A stretch of 64,000 nucleotides of DNA, from assembly GCF_002079055.1 (NCBI RefSeq), contig NC_047497.1, positions 186,001 to 250,000 on the forward strand, read 5' to 3'. The stretch comes from Saccharomyces paradoxus. Its lineage: Eukaryota; Ascomycota; Saccharomycetes; Saccharomycetales; Saccharomycetaceae. The position numbers and the translations under genes are program-made. Positions 32,426 through 42,773 of this stretch are shown one piece after another; positions within the stretch are counted from its first letter, which is position 1, and every line of letters starts with the position of its first letter. Under the pieces are notes generated by a model. The model was given only the letters and a program-made list of their open reading frames with translations. It was not told where the DNA came from and searched no databases.

Positions 32426-34138
32426 ATGTCATTTCTAATAGATATTGTACCAACAGTTGCTTACAAGGACCAAAAACCGGGTACTTCAGGTTTACGTAAG
32501 AAGACCAAGGTTTTCATGGATGAGCCTCATTACACTGAGAACTTCATTCAAGCGACGATGCAATCTATTCCGAACGGTTCAAAAGGGGTCACTTTAGTGG
32601 TTGGTGGGGACGGTCGTTTCTATAATGATGTTATCATGAACAAGATTGCCGCTATAGGTGCTGCCAACGGTGTCAGAAAGTTAGTCATTGGTCAAGGCGG
32701 TTTACTATCAACACCAGCTGCTTCCCATATAATAAGAACATATGAAGACAAGTGTAACGGCGGTGGCATCATTTTAACCGCCTCTCATAATCCGGGCGGT
32801 CCAGAAAATGATTTAGGTATCAAGTACAATCTACCTAATGGTGGTCCAGCTCCAGAGAGTGTCACTAACGCCATCTGGGAGGCGTCCAAGAACTTAAGTC
32901 ACTATAAAATTATAAAGGACTTCCCCAAATTGAATTTGAACAAGCTTGGTATAAACCAAAAATACGGACCATTACTAGTGGACATCATTGATCCAGCCAA
33001 GGCATACGTTCAATTTTTGAAGGAAATTTTTGATTTTGGCTTAATCAAAAGTTTCTTAACGGAACAGCGCGAAGCCAAGGGATGGAAGTTGTTGTTTGAC
33101 TCCTTGAATGGTATTACAGGACCATATGGTAAGGCCATATTCGTTGATGAATTTGGTCTCCCAGCAGAAGAAGTTCTCCAAAATTGGCACCCTCTACCTG
33201 ATTTTGGCGGTTTGCATCCCGATCCAAATCTAACCTATGCTCGTACTCTTGTTGACAGAGTTAACCGCGAGAAGATTGCTTTTGGAGCAGCCTCCGATGG
33301 TGATGGTGACAGGAATATGATCTACGGTTATGGTCCTGCATTCGTTTCACCAGGTGATTCTGTTGCTATTATTGCCGAATATGCGCCAGAAATTCCATAC
33401 TTCGCCAAACAAGGTATCTACGGGCTAGCACGCTCATTTCCTACATCCTCAGCCATTGATCGTGTTGCAGCTAAGAAGGGGTTGAAGTGTTACGAAGTCC
33501 CAACCGGTTGGAAATTTTTCTGCGCCTTATTTGATGCTAAAAAGTTATCAATATGTGGTGAAGAATCCTTTGGTACAGGTTCTAATCATATTAGAGAAAA
33601 GGATGGTCTATGGGCCATTGTTGCTTGGTTAAATATTTTGGCTATTTACCATAAGCGTAATCCTGAGAATGAAGCTTCGATCAAAACCATCCAGGACGAA
33701 TTCTGGAACGAATATGGCCGTACCTTCTTCACAAGATACGATTATGAACATATCGAATGTGAGCAGGCTGAAAAAGTTGTGGCTCTTTTGAATGAATTTG
33801 TATCAAAGCCGGAAGTTTGTGGCTCTCGCTTCCCAGGTGATGAGTCTTTAACTGTCATCGATTGTGGTGATTTTTCGTATAGAGACTTGGACGGTTCCAT
33901 CTCTGAAAAGCAAGGCCTGTTCGTAAAGTTATCAAATGGGGCTAAATTTGTCCTGAGATTATCCGGCACAGGCAGTTCTGGTGCAACAATAAGATTATAC
34001 ATAGAAAAGTATACTGATAACAAGGACGACTATGACCAAACCGCCGACGTCTTCTTGAAACCCGTCATCAATTCCATTGTGAAATTCTTAAAATTCAAAA
34101 ACATTTTAGGAACAGAGGAACCAACAGTCCGTACATAG
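32426..34138 (+). CDS. PGM1: Phosphoglucomutase Pgm1 (YKL127W orthologue)
   Basis: Seen: 570 residues. The catalytic phosphoserine loop TASHNPGG has Ser120, the metal-binding loop is DGDGD at 291-295, the sugar-binding loop is GEESFG near 376, and a phosphate-binding RLSGTGSSG segment lies near 512. Role: interconverts glucose-1-phosphate and glucose-6-phosphate in the cytosol, linking glycolysis with UDP-glucose, glycogen, trehalose and galactose metabolism. It is the minor isozyme next to Pgm2. All active-site loops are intact and length equals S. cerevisiae. It is oriented away from the tRNA-Lys/LTR region. Confidence 0.98.
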   Translation: MSFLIDIVPTVAYKDQKPGTSGLRKKTKVFMDEPHYTENFIQATMQSIPNGSKGVTLVVGGDGRFYNDVIMNKIAAIGAANGVRKLVIGQGGLLSTPAASHIIRTYEDKCNGGGIILTASHNPGGPENDLGIKYNLPNGGPAPESVTNAIWEASKNLSHYKIIKDFPKLNLNKLGINQKYGPLLVDIIDPAKAYVQFLKEIFDFGLIKSFLTEQREAKGWKLLFDSLNGITGPYGKAIFVDEFGLPAEEVLQNWHPLPDFGGLHPDPNLTYARTLVDRVNREKIAFGAASDGDGDRNMIYGYGPAFVSPGDSVAIIAEYAPEIPYFAKQGIYGLARSFPTSSAIDRVAAKKGLKCYEVPTGWKFFCALFDAKKLSICGEESFGTGSNHIREKDGLWAIVAWLNILAIYHKRNPENEASIKTIQDEFWNEYGRTFFTRYDYEHIECEQAEKVVALLNEFVSKPEVCGSRFPGDESLTVIDCGDFSYRDLDGSISEKQGLFVKLSNGAKFVLRLSGTGSSGATIRLYIEKYTDNKDDYDQTADVFLKPVINSIVKFLKFKNILGTEEPTVRT

Positions 34139-34590
34139 AATTACTGGCCCTTGATGTCCTAGTTCTCCAAAGGTGGTTGAACGGATCTTAATTCGTTCAT
34201 ATGTAGAGGGTATATTTAGTATATCAATTCTTACTCATTGAGTTTTCAATTGGCTTCATAATGTAACGTAATTGTTTTTTCGTTACTCGCGACTTTCTTC
34301 TCAGCAAAGCCGCGCTACAGGAAAACAAGATCAAAACATGCCCCTATTGGAAGGCTTAAAAAATTCTTATCCCGAACGAGCCAACGGTAATCAACACTAT
34401 CTTCACATTGACAACAGTTGAATTTATTTTTCGTTCCTATATCTTTTAGAATTGGTCTGTTTGTGTTTGATTAGATTTTGAGGCTTTTATTCCCTTTGAT
34501 ATATTACTTCACAATTCCTTTGTATACAGCGGGCAATCGATTATTTCAAAGTGACTATCACATTAACAAAGATTCATACAGTTTCAAAAA
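34139..34590. other. Spacer PGM1-YPK1, promoter of YPK1
   Basis: 452 bp, AT-rich, without a gene or a motif I can name. Confidence 0.5.
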
Positions 34591-36633
34591 ATGTATTCTT
34601 GGAAGTCAAAGTTTAAGTTTGGAAAATCTAAAGAAGAGAAAGAGGCCAAACATAGTGGGTTTTTTCACTCCTCTAAAAAGGAAGAACAGCAGAATAATCA
34701 AACAACTGCCGGCGGACATGATGCTTCAATTACTCGTTCATCTTTGGACAGGAAAGGTACGATAAATCCATCGAATTCTTCAGTGGTTCCGGTTCGTGTT
34801 TCATACGATGCGTCTTCATCGACCTCTACTGTACGAGATTCAAATGTCGGCAACTCAGAAACCAGCAACCCATCTCCCAATTTAGAGGAAACAGCGGATA
34901 TTGGTTCTACGGGGACACCCAACGATGCCACCTCAAGTTCAGGAATGATGACTATCAAGGTATATAATGGTGATGACTTTATTTTACCTTTTCCTATTAC
35001 TTCAAGCGAACAAATATTGAATAAACTATTGGCATCCGGTGTTCCACCGCCACATAAGGAGATTAGCAAAGAAGTAGATGCTTTAATCGCGCAGTTGACC
35101 CGTGTTCAACTAAAGAACCAAGGTCCAGCTGATGAGGATTTAATTTCTAGTGAGTCAGCAGCGAAGTTCATTCCATCTACTATCATGTTACCAGGGTCCT
35201 CTACCTTGAATCCGCTACTCTATTTCACTATTGAATTTGATAATACAGTTGCCACTATCGAGGCAGAATATGGTACGATTGCTAAACCTGGTTTCAACAA
35301 GATATCTACATTTGATGTAACAAGAAAATTACCGTATTTAAAGATTGATGTATTTGCAAGGATTCCCTCCATTCTTTTGCCATCAAAGACATGGCAACAG
35401 GAAATGGGTTTACAAGACGAGAAGCTACAAACTATCTTTGATAAAATAAATTCCAATCAAGATATACATTTAGACTCTTTCCATTTGCCCATCAACTTGA
35501 GTTTTGACTCTGCAGCCAGTATTAGACTATATAACCACCACTGGATCACACTGGATAATGGCTTAGGTAAGATCAATATTAGCATTGACTATAAACCTTC
35601 AAGAAATAAACCCTTGTCCATCGATGATTTCGACCTTTTGAAGGTTATCGGTAAGGGTTCATTTGGTAAAGTGATGCAAGTTAGAAAGAAAGATACACAA
35701 AAAGTTTACGCTTTGAAAGCGATCAGAAAATCATACATTGTCTCTAAATCCGAAGTCACGCATACGTTGGCGGAAAGAACAGTTCTAGCACGCGTCGATT
35801 GTCCATTTATTGTGCCTTTGAAGTTTTCTTTCCAATCACCGGAAAAATTATATTTTGTTTTAGCGTTTATCAATGGTGGTGAGTTGTTTTATCACCTACA
35901 AAAGGAAGGGAGGTTTGATTTATCACGCGCTAGGTTTTATACCGCAGAATTGTTATGTGCGTTAGATAACTTGCACAAACTAGATGTCATCTATCGTGAC
36001 TTGAAACCAGAGAATATTTTATTGGATTATCAAGGCCATATTGCCCTTTGTGATTTTGGACTGTGTAAATTGAATATGAAGGATGAAGATAAGACAGATA
36101 CCTTTTGTGGGACCCCAGAATACTTGGCACCAGAACTATTATTAGGTTTGGGTTATACAAAGGCGGTAGATTGGTGGACATTGGGAGTCTTGTTATACGA
36201 GATGCTCACAGGCCTTCCTCCTTATTATGACGAAGATGTTCCAAAAATGTATAAGAAGATTTTACAAGAGCCACTAGTTTTCCCAGATGGATTTGATAGA
36301 GATGCGAAGGATTTATTGATTGGGTTACTAAGTCGTGATCCGACAAGAAGATTGGGCTACAATGGTGCCGACGAAATTCGGAACCATCCTTTTTTCAGTC
36401 AATTATCATGGAAGCGTCTGTTGATGAAGGGTTATATTCCACCATATAAACCAGCTGTTAGTAATTCCATGGATACTAGTAACTTTGATGAGGAATTTAC
36501 CAGGGAGAAGCCAATTGATAGTGTGGTAGATGAATACTTGAGTGAAAGTGTTCAAAAGCAATTTGGTGGCTGGACATACGTTGGAAATGAACAGCTTGGT
36601 AGCTCAATGGTGCAAGGTAGAAGCATTAGATAG
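34591..36633 (+). CDS. YPK1: AGC protein kinase Ypk1 (YKL126W orthologue)
   Basis: Seen: 680 residues. A Ser/Thr-rich N terminus (1-120) is followed by a C2-like region (about 125-340). The kinase domain is at about 346-602 with glycine loop GKGSFGKV, YRDLKPEN, DFGLCKL and the activation loop Thr504 (DTFCGTPEY), target of Pkh1/2. A C-terminal AGC tail carries the hydrophobic motif FGGWTY with Thr662, the TORC2 target. Role: the SGK-like kinase that controls sphingolipid synthesis, membrane stress responses and endocytosis. Both regulatory threonines sit at the same numbers as in S. cerevisiae and the length is equal, so regulation should be the same. Confidence 0.98.
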   Translation: MYSWKSKFKFGKSKEEKEAKHSGFFHSSKKEEQQNNQTTAGGHDASITRSSLDRKGTINPSNSSVVPVRVSYDASSSTSTVRDSNVGNSETSNPSPNLEETADIGSTGTPNDATSSSGMMTIKVYNGDDFILPFPITSSEQILNKLLASGVPPPHKEISKEVDALIAQLTRVQLKNQGPADEDLISSESAAKFIPSTIMLPGSSTLNPLLYFTIEFDNTVATIEAEYGTIAKPGFNKISTFDVTRKLPYLKIDVFARIPSILLPSKTWQQEMGLQDEKLQTIFDKINSNQDIHLDSFHLPINLSFDSAASIRLYNHHWITLDNGLGKINISIDYKPSRNKPLSIDDFDLLKVIGKGSFGKVMQVRKKDTQKVYALKAIRKSYIVSKSEVTHTLAERTVLARVDCPFIVPLKFSFQSPEKLYFVLAFINGGELFYHLQKEGRFDLSRARFYTAELLCALDNLHKLDVIYRDLKPENILLDYQGHIALCDFGLCKLNMKDEDKTDTFCGTPEYLAPELLLGLGYTKAVDWWTLGVLLYEMLTGLPPYYDEDVPKMYKKILQEPLVFPDGFDRDAKDLLIGLLSRDPTRRLGYNGADEIRNHPFFSQLSWKRLLMKGYIPPYKPAVSNSMDTSNFDEEFTREKPIDSVVDEYLSESVQKQFGGWTYVGNEQLGSSMVQGRSIR

Positions 36634-37130
36634 ACTTAGTGAATTCATTATCAACTAGTTTGCTCATGACATACTTTATATAAAAAAGGTTTTCTTTTCC
36701 GTTACTTCCTTTGCTCGAGACAAAAAGAAGTTGTACATATGGTACAATATATGTTTCAGGGCCGATATTTTGAACGTGGCCAATACTTCACACATGTGTG
36801 GCTTATGTTTCATAGTCATTGCTTATCGTCTCAACTTATTATGATTAGATAAAGGATTTTCCCTCTTACCCTTCCGACATCTGTACCGATGAGACGGCGG
36901 AAAGTAAAAAAAAAAAAAAAAGGTGTTGAAAATTTTCTCCTTGTATAAAAGACATTTTGATGAGCATCTCTCGTTTGGTGTAGTTTCTCCCTTCGAAAAC
37001 ATAAGGTTGCTTTAATTAGTGTTCTAATTCAAAGTAATACAAGTCCCGATCGCTAAAACTCTTACTTTAATAACTGCGGATACACTTTCTGGTAAAGAAA
37101 TAAATTTTGTGCAAGGCAACAGAAGACAAG
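36634..37130. other. Spacer YPK1-RRN3, promoter of RRN3
   Basis: 497 bp with a 16-base poly-A tract (36906-36921) and the PAC/RRPE-like sites listed separately. No gene is seen. Confidence 0.6.
36887..36965 (+). promoter_or_regulatory. PAC-like and RRPE-like boxes of RRN3
   Basis: Three matches lie close together: CGATGAG (36887-36893), TGAAAATTTT (36927-36936, RRPE-like) and GATGAGC (36959-36965). They sit 165-245 bp before the RRN3 ATG. The mix is typical of Pol I and ribosome-biogenesis promoters, which suits a Pol I initiation factor. Confidence 0.7.
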
Positions 37131-39017
37131 ATGATGGCTTTTGAGAATGCCAGTAAACGACCACCCCAGGACTTTGTAGCTCCTATGGATCCAAAAAAAA
37201 GAAAGGTCCAGTTTTCCGATAATACTGGCCTGGTAACACTTCAATCAGAGGAAATAAAAGATGAAGAGTTTTCAACAGCCATGTATAGCAGGTTCGTGAA
37301 ATCTGCCCTAGATGATCTGGATAAGAATGATTCAACCCAGATCGGCATAATTGCCAATCAAGTAGCGCTTCCGAAAAAGAATCCTGAGAGAATCGATGAT
37401 AAGAATTTCAATATTCTTTTGGATATCTTATCTAGTAATATTAACAGGATAGAATCCTCCAGGGGAACTTTCCTCATACAATCTATTATAAACTTTGAGA
37501 AGTGGTGGGAATTGCCTCCACAAACTCTAAGTAAATATATATATTTCATCAAAATCCTTTGCTCGAGTATACCCAAATGGTGGCAAGACGTTTCGATGAT
37601 ACTGGTATCTTGTTTTATTTTACCAATCGAACAGACAGTGTGTCATCATGACATGCTTAAGTATTTCTTAAGGATGATCCCCTCTTCGATGGGATTCATA
37701 GATACATATTTGGCCAAATTTTTCCCAAATAAAAACGATACTCGGAGAAAATTGGTTAATTACACTTCAAATTTGCTGAAATTGAGAGGCTACTGCTCCG
37801 AACTAGGGTTCCAAATCTGGTCCTTACTGATAGAAAAAATTATTTCGATTGATGTTGAATTACAAAATGAATTGGATGAATTGGATGATGATGTAGATGA
37901 TGATGACCTAGAGGAAGTTGATATAGAGGATGACGACGATTTAGAGGATGATTCAAGAGACGATAATGACGAAAACTGCGAGGATAGCGGTAATGAAGAG
38001 TTAAGATCCGGAGAAACAGACGCTAATCAAAGTGACAGTGAAGATTTGGACATCATTGAAGGTATGGACGGTGCAGAAGAATATAATGTGGAGTTGACGC
38101 AAGGAATCAAAGAACTTTCTACCAAATTGGACTCTATCTTAACATTAGTAAGCACCCATGTAGAGGAGCAAGTAACGCCAGAAAGCTTAGAAAGTGGCGA
38201 AGGGGTAGGAGTATTCAATACTTTAACAACATTATTCAAAACACACGTTCTACCCACGTATTATACCAGATCGATTCAATATATTATGTTTCATGTTTCA
38301 CAACAACAACTAGAACTAATGGATTCATTTTTAGTCACACTTATAGATATATCATTTGCCGCCAACGAAGCTGCAGAGAAGAAGATTAAGTCATTACAAT
38401 ATTTGGGATCATATATTGCAAGGGCCAAGAAACTTTCCAGAACTCAAATCATTTTCGTTGCAAGCTATTTAACGTCGTGGTTAAACAGATATGTTATCGA
38501 AAGAGAGGAAGAAGTTGACCAACGTGGGGGTATGGAAAGGTTTAAACATTTCTATGCTGCATTCCAAGCACTTTGTTACATCTTCTGCTTCAGGCACAAC
38601 ATCTTCAGAGATACTGACGGTAACTGGGAATGTGAACTGGATAAGTTCTTTCAAAGAATGGTCATTTCAAAATTTAACCCATTAAAGTTTTGCAATGAAA
38701 ATGTTATGCTGATGTTTGCTCGTATTGCCCAACAAGAAAGTGTTGCGTACTGCTTTAGCATAATTGAAAACAATAATAATGAAAGACTGAGAGGAATTAT
38801 CGGCAAGGCTGATAGCGACAGGAAGGAAAATTCGGTACAAGCAAACACTGCATCATCTTCTTGGTCGTTGGCCACTCGACAGCAATTTATTGACCTGCAG
38901 AGTTACTTCCCATTTGATCCTCTGTTCCTGAAAAACTATAAGATTTTAATGAAGGAATACTACATAGAGTGGAGTGAAGCAAGCGGCGAATATGAAAGTG
39001 ATGGGTCAGATGACTAA
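37131..39017 (+). CDS. RRN3: RNA polymerase I initiation factor Rrn3 (YKL125W orthologue)
   Basis: Seen: 628 residues starting MMAFENASKRPPQ. A basic patch at about 23-27 (PKKRKVQFSD) resembles a nuclear localisation signal. A long Asp/Glu-rich loop lies at about 253-310. The rest is all-helical HEAT-like repeat (KTHVLPTYYTRSIQYIMFHV, RTQIIFVASYLTSWLNRYVIE). Role: the TIF-IA homologue that binds RNA polymerase I and makes it competent to join the core factor at rDNA promoters; it is essential. Eight codons upstream are open but begin with TTG; the ATG used matches S. cerevisiae. The PAC/RRPE-like promoter fits growth control. Confidence 0.97.
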   Translation: MMAFENASKRPPQDFVAPMDPKKRKVQFSDNTGLVTLQSEEIKDEEFSTAMYSRFVKSALDDLDKNDSTQIGIIANQVALPKKNPERIDDKNFNILLDILSSNINRIESSRGTFLIQSIINFEKWWELPPQTLSKYIYFIKILCSSIPKWWQDVSMILVSCFILPIEQTVCHHDMLKYFLRMIPSSMGFIDTYLAKFFPNKNDTRRKLVNYTSNLLKLRGYCSELGFQIWSLLIEKIISIDVELQNELDELDDDVDDDDLEEVDIEDDDDLEDDSRDDNDENCEDSGNEELRSGETDANQSDSEDLDIIEGMDGAEEYNVELTQGIKELSTKLDSILTLVSTHVEEQVTPESLESGEGVGVFNTLTTLFKTHVLPTYYTRSIQYIMFHVSQQQLELMDSFLVTLIDISFAANEAAEKKIKSLQYLGSYIARAKKLSRTQIIFVASYLTSWLNRYVIEREEEVDQRGGMERFKHFYAAFQALCYIFCFRHNIFRDTDGNWECELDKFFQRMVISKFNPLKFCNENVMLMFARIAQQESVAYCFSIIENNNNERLRGIIGKADSDRKENSVQANTASSSWSLATRQQFIDLQSYFPFDPLFLKNYKILMKEYYIEWSEASGEYESDGSDD

Positions 39018-39480
39018 CGTTTTTTTTCCATAAATATCTTCGAGACATGTTCATCACTAACTAATGACATACCATGGTCATCCTATTAATGAGTGAAATG
39101 GGGATATATAGCATAGATGCATTTAACACATTTTTTTAGATTTCTAGATACTATAAACTATTAGTGTTTTTATTTCCACAATATATATTCTTTACGATGT
39201 TTTGCAATTTAGAACGCTTGTTCATTATTGTCACTTATTACGTACGCGCTTTGCATTCGCAGGTTTTGCTTATTAAAGAGTTTCTGTGGGGAGGGGTTCT
39301 TGAGTCAAATCTCATGTATCCGAGCAGATTGTACTCAGGTCACCTGAACTTATTTATACTCAGTAAAGTCGATAGAAGGTATTGTTAAACAAAGCGGCAG
39401 ATCAAGCAGTAACCGTTTTTCTTTTGTCTATTTTACCTGTAACTAGGAACAAGAGAAAGACTTGAAGGTATACAAGAACA
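39018..39480. other. Spacer RRN3-SSH4, promoter of SSH4
   Basis: 463 bp with an Abf1 consensus (separate entry). No ATG-initiated ORF of note is seen. Confidence 0.55.
39230..39242 (+). promoter_or_regulatory. Abf1 binding site upstream of SSH4
   Basis: GTCACTTATTACG matches RTCAYTNNNNACG at every fixed position, about 239 bp before the SSH4 ATG. Abf1 acts as a general regulatory factor that opens promoters. ABF1 itself is encoded in this window. Confidence 0.8.
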
Positions 39481-41202
39481 ATGTATGTCACTTTTAATGA
39501 AGCTTTGGATAGCTCTTTTGGTAATCTAGAGAGTCCGAACCATGATTTCAAGGTAGGTGACCCTAACATGGTGCCAACGCCCCCTATGGATTCAGATTCT
39601 GCGGCTATCAGTCTGGCTTTCTTAATAAGTCTTTCTATTACGTTTGCGATATTGATGCTCATCTTGGTAGTAATAGCAGCTTATGTTACCTTTTGTGGTG
39701 ATGATGAATCGGAATACGACGAAGAGAATGCCCTAGGCACACGAACATCAGGGACTTTGCATTCTTTATTTGGTAAAAAACATAGTGGTATCTTGTTGGA
39801 TTCGAGTTTTGCATCCCCTGGTGGGTTTGATGATGAGATTGTTCTTCAGGAAAGAGAACTTGAAGAGTTACCAAAGATGTCCGCGTATGAAGTTGAGTTG
39901 TACATAAGAGCGAAAGAGTTTCAGATGATGAGCCCGCCAATGGTGAAGGAATTTGGCACGTATTTGGATAATGATGACCAGCAGTTTATTAAGGATCGCG
40001 GAATTCAAAGCTACTTTTTGCTGCCCAGCATTAATGATAATATAGACGAGTATGGGAACTTTCTACCCAGTTTTATTGTTCAAGATAAACTAGATATTCA
40101 ATTTTCAAAATTCAATAAGAGCTCATCCACTGTAATGAATTATCCTCTACCCCATAATAGAAAGGACGCGGTATACTTCGAAGTTAAGATTTTCAGGCAC
40201 ATTCAAAAATCCAATAGTATATTCAGTATAGGTTTGACTACTGTACCTTATCCTTACTTCAGGGTACCAGGCATGGCCAAATACTCCATTGCTTACGAGT
40301 CTACTGGAAAACTGAGAATAAATAACCCCTTTACTGCCAGCACGTTATTACCAAAATTGGAAGAAGGTGATACGGTGGGATTCGGTTACAGATATAAGAC
40401 AGGTACAATCTTCATTACACATAATGGGAAAAAATTAATGGACGTAACACAAAATATTGGCATCGATCTTTTCATTGGAATTGGCGCGTTTAATGCTGCA
40501 TATACAAGAACATATACGAGGGATGGTCTATTGGAAGACCCGGATAACATTAGCTTCCGTGAAGCTCTCTCCGAAGGTAAAGATATTGAAGTCGCCAAGG
40601 ATCTTCAAAGAGTTCACGATCCGCATAATGAAAGTGATGAAATGACGTCGGATGAGGTTGAATTACATGTTAATTTGGGTCAAGTTGGATTCGTCTTTAT
40701 AGAAGCCAATGTGAAAAAATATGCATTTGGGAGTGTTTATGGCCAAATTGGGATTCCTCCTGCGTATAATGGAACTGAGATTAACAAGGACACCATTTTG
40801 CAAAGAGGAGAAGAGCTTCCACCAAGATATGCGGATGCTGATAATTTCTTCGGTAGTATGAAAATTAAAGAGGGGTCATCCTCTGGAATAATAGGGCAAA
40901 CAAGTAGGCCCCCGCGATCTGTTGGGACGTATGAAAGAATCTCTTCTAATTTTGACAGAGAAAATAATGTCTACGACGATAGTAACGCTAACAATAATGC
41001 TAACAATAATGACGAAAATGCTGAATACAGCGAAACTTCTCCGTTATTGGAAGATGATAGTAATAAAAGATCCAGAAATTCAAATACCCCCCATGAACTC
41101 TCTGATGGAGCTATCAATAAGAACTCTAAAAATAAATCTACCAAAAAACGTCAAAAAAACAGAGGCAAATCTTCTAAAAGGAAGAAGAGATCGAGAAAAT
41201 AA
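39481..41202 (+). CDS. SSH4: Rsp5 adaptor Ssh4, endosome/vacuole membrane protein (YKL124W orthologue)
   Basis: Seen: 573 residues. A single membrane segment lies at about 41-71 (SLAFLISLSITFAILMLILV). A SPRY domain covers about 200-360 (YFEVKIFRH, FSIGLTTVPYPYFRVPG, VGFGYRYKTGTIFITHNGKK). Two PPxY motifs, PPAY at 426-429 and PPRY at 447-450, would bind the WW domains of the ubiquitin ligase Rsp5. The C terminus is Lys/Arg-rich and low complexity. Role: Ssh4 recruits Rsp5 to vacuolar and endosomal membrane proteins for ubiquitination and multivesicular body sorting; it is the paralogue of Ear1. It is a few residues shorter than my memory of S. cerevisiae, in the Asn-rich tail. Confidence 0.96.
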   Translation: MYVTFNEALDSSFGNLESPNHDFKVGDPNMVPTPPMDSDSAAISLAFLISLSITFAILMLILVVIAAYVTFCGDDESEYDEENALGTRTSGTLHSLFGKKHSGILLDSSFASPGGFDDEIVLQERELEELPKMSAYEVELYIRAKEFQMMSPPMVKEFGTYLDNDDQQFIKDRGIQSYFLLPSINDNIDEYGNFLPSFIVQDKLDIQFSKFNKSSSTVMNYPLPHNRKDAVYFEVKIFRHIQKSNSIFSIGLTTVPYPYFRVPGMAKYSIAYESTGKLRINNPFTASTLLPKLEEGDTVGFGYRYKTGTIFITHNGKKLMDVTQNIGIDLFIGIGAFNAAYTRTYTRDGLLEDPDNISFREALSEGKDIEVAKDLQRVHDPHNESDEMTSDEVELHVNLGQVGFVFIEANVKKYAFGSVYGQIGIPPAYNGTEINKDTILQRGEELPPRYADADNFFGSMKIKEGSSSGIIGQTSRPPRSVGTYERISSNFDRENNVYDDSNANNNANNNDENAEYSETSPLLEDDSNKRSRNSNTPHELSDGAINKNSKNKSTKKRQKNRGKSSKRKKRSRK

Positions 41203-41368
41203 GGGACGATTATTAAATTTGGTTTTTTTTACCCTCAATTTACGCATACACTATATACACATTCCTACTGGCTTTTTTTTTCAATTCGATGGTTTAGGTA
41301 AGTTTATTATCTAAATATATATATATTATTTTTCATTCATATTCAATCTTCTCTTACAAATGGATTGC

Positions 41369-41878
41369 TTAACGCTTCTTCTTGCCCTTGTTTTTATTTT
41401 TTTTCTTTTTTGAAGCTGAAGAGTTACTATTGCTATCTTGGACAGCATTTGCATTTTGTTTCTGCCCCGTAGCAGTTTTCTTGGCCGCGGGATCGCTCTT
41501 TTCAACATCTGTGTTGACAATTAAAGTGGCTAGACCCACAACGTCTTGGATGCTTTTACCTTTTGCTTTTTTACCTGATTCTTTTATCGTGCTGTTCTTT
41601 TGCTTCTTCTTCAATTGTGCTATTTTTTCGATTTTACCTGGAGTTATAGACACGCCTCGTGGGCCTAACGCACTAAGCAATCTTGAAACATCTTTACTCT
41701 TATTAGTAGTATATCTATAGTTCGAGGATAAATGCGAGTTATGAGTTCTAAAGGAGACTTTGGTGTCTCTCTTTGGCGTAGGCGGTTTATATGATATAGA
41801 GAAGAGTGTTTGAGATGGATTCACCTCAAAAAGGCGAACACTGTTCATAATGAAATTGTCAATGGGTTTCACGGACAT
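41369..41878 (-). CDS. SRP21: Signal recognition particle subunit Srp21 (YKL122C orthologue)
   Basis: Seen: 169 residues. An SRP9/SRP21 domain covers about 1-90 (opening MSVKPIDNFIMNSVRLFEVN, with YKPPTPKRDTKVSFRTHNSH). Lys-rich segments follow, and the C terminus SKKKKNKNKGKKKR is extremely basic. Role: a fungal SRP Alu-domain subunit, related to mammalian SRP9, working with Srp14 on scR1 RNA in co-translational targeting to the ER. It is convergent with SSH4, 166 bp between stops. Confidence 0.95.
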   Translation of the reverse strand: MSVKPIDNFIMNSVRLFEVNPSQTLFSISYKPPTPKRDTKVSFRTHNSHLSSNYRYTTNKSKDVSRLLSALGPRGVSITPGKIEKIAQLKKKQKNSTIKESGKKAKGKSIQDVVGLATLIVNTDVEKSDPAAKKTATGQKQNANAVQDSNSNSSASKKKKNKNKGKKKR

Positions 41879-42773
41879 GTTTCTGGGCTCAATGTGTTCT
41901 GTTGCTTTGTTCGCAGAGGGAAGCTATCTTATTTGGGCCACTTGAATGGAGCAAATTTGAAACTTTTGGCATTGTTCTTGCGAAAATAGTCAATTCTTTA
42001 CTTTTTCAAAAGCCTTGCAGCTTACCCTGCCATCTGGCCATAAGTAAAAAGTAACGTAAATAGTGAAACTATTGTAATTATTATTGACGACGGCGTTCGG
42101 GAGGTGACTTGTAACAGCCAGGCAGACTCGTGAACTAATCACGAGTGGCGTCTCTGATGCCTTGTAGATTACGATCGTTGCCGTACAAGAATAAAGAAAT
42201 AAAAAAAATGTTGATTACATCTTACATTTGCTATTTTTTTCTTTGTTACATATTATACAATTCTATCTAAAGCCAATATGCAAGAACTAAATATTAAAAG
42301 AGATGCTTTACCACAAAAAAAAATTTCCCGATAAGCTTACTAATTTGGATCCAGCCCTTAGATGGAATGAGTGATATCAATATGATCATTCTTCTGAAAC
42401 CTATTTGGGTTCCTTGGGCATCGTTTTCTCTTTATTTAGCATAACCGCCAATACGGTATGAAAAATCCCGTTTTAATGCACCGCTAGCAATTTAAAAATG
42501 CGTAACGGAGTTTTCATAAAAAGGGTATTTGCGTCAAGTAGGGATTACCTTTGAAAACAACTAACACACAACTAGCAGGCATATACTGAGTTTAGTATAG
42601 ATATCCCACTATTTTGAGGAACTTGAACAAGTGCTTTATCTTAACAGTGCGACGAAAACACGAAAAGCATATAAGCGGTAGCCGTGGAAGACGTCAATTG
42701 TTACTATTGCTCAGTATTGATTTTAAATCCTCATTAACACAGAACTACTATTCGTGCAGTAGGCGCCTGTAAA
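41879..42773. other. Divergent spacer SRP21/DGR2
   Basis: 895 bp, AT-rich, holding both promoters. I see no ORF, RNA gene or named factor site that I would defend. Confidence 0.5.

Noticed and set aside
37107-37130. Eight-codon extension of RRN3 and similar extensions of AVT3, CTK1, SHE2, VPH2 and PRR1
   Set aside because: All would start with TTG or GTG, which yeast uses only rarely; the downstream ATG fits the known proteins.
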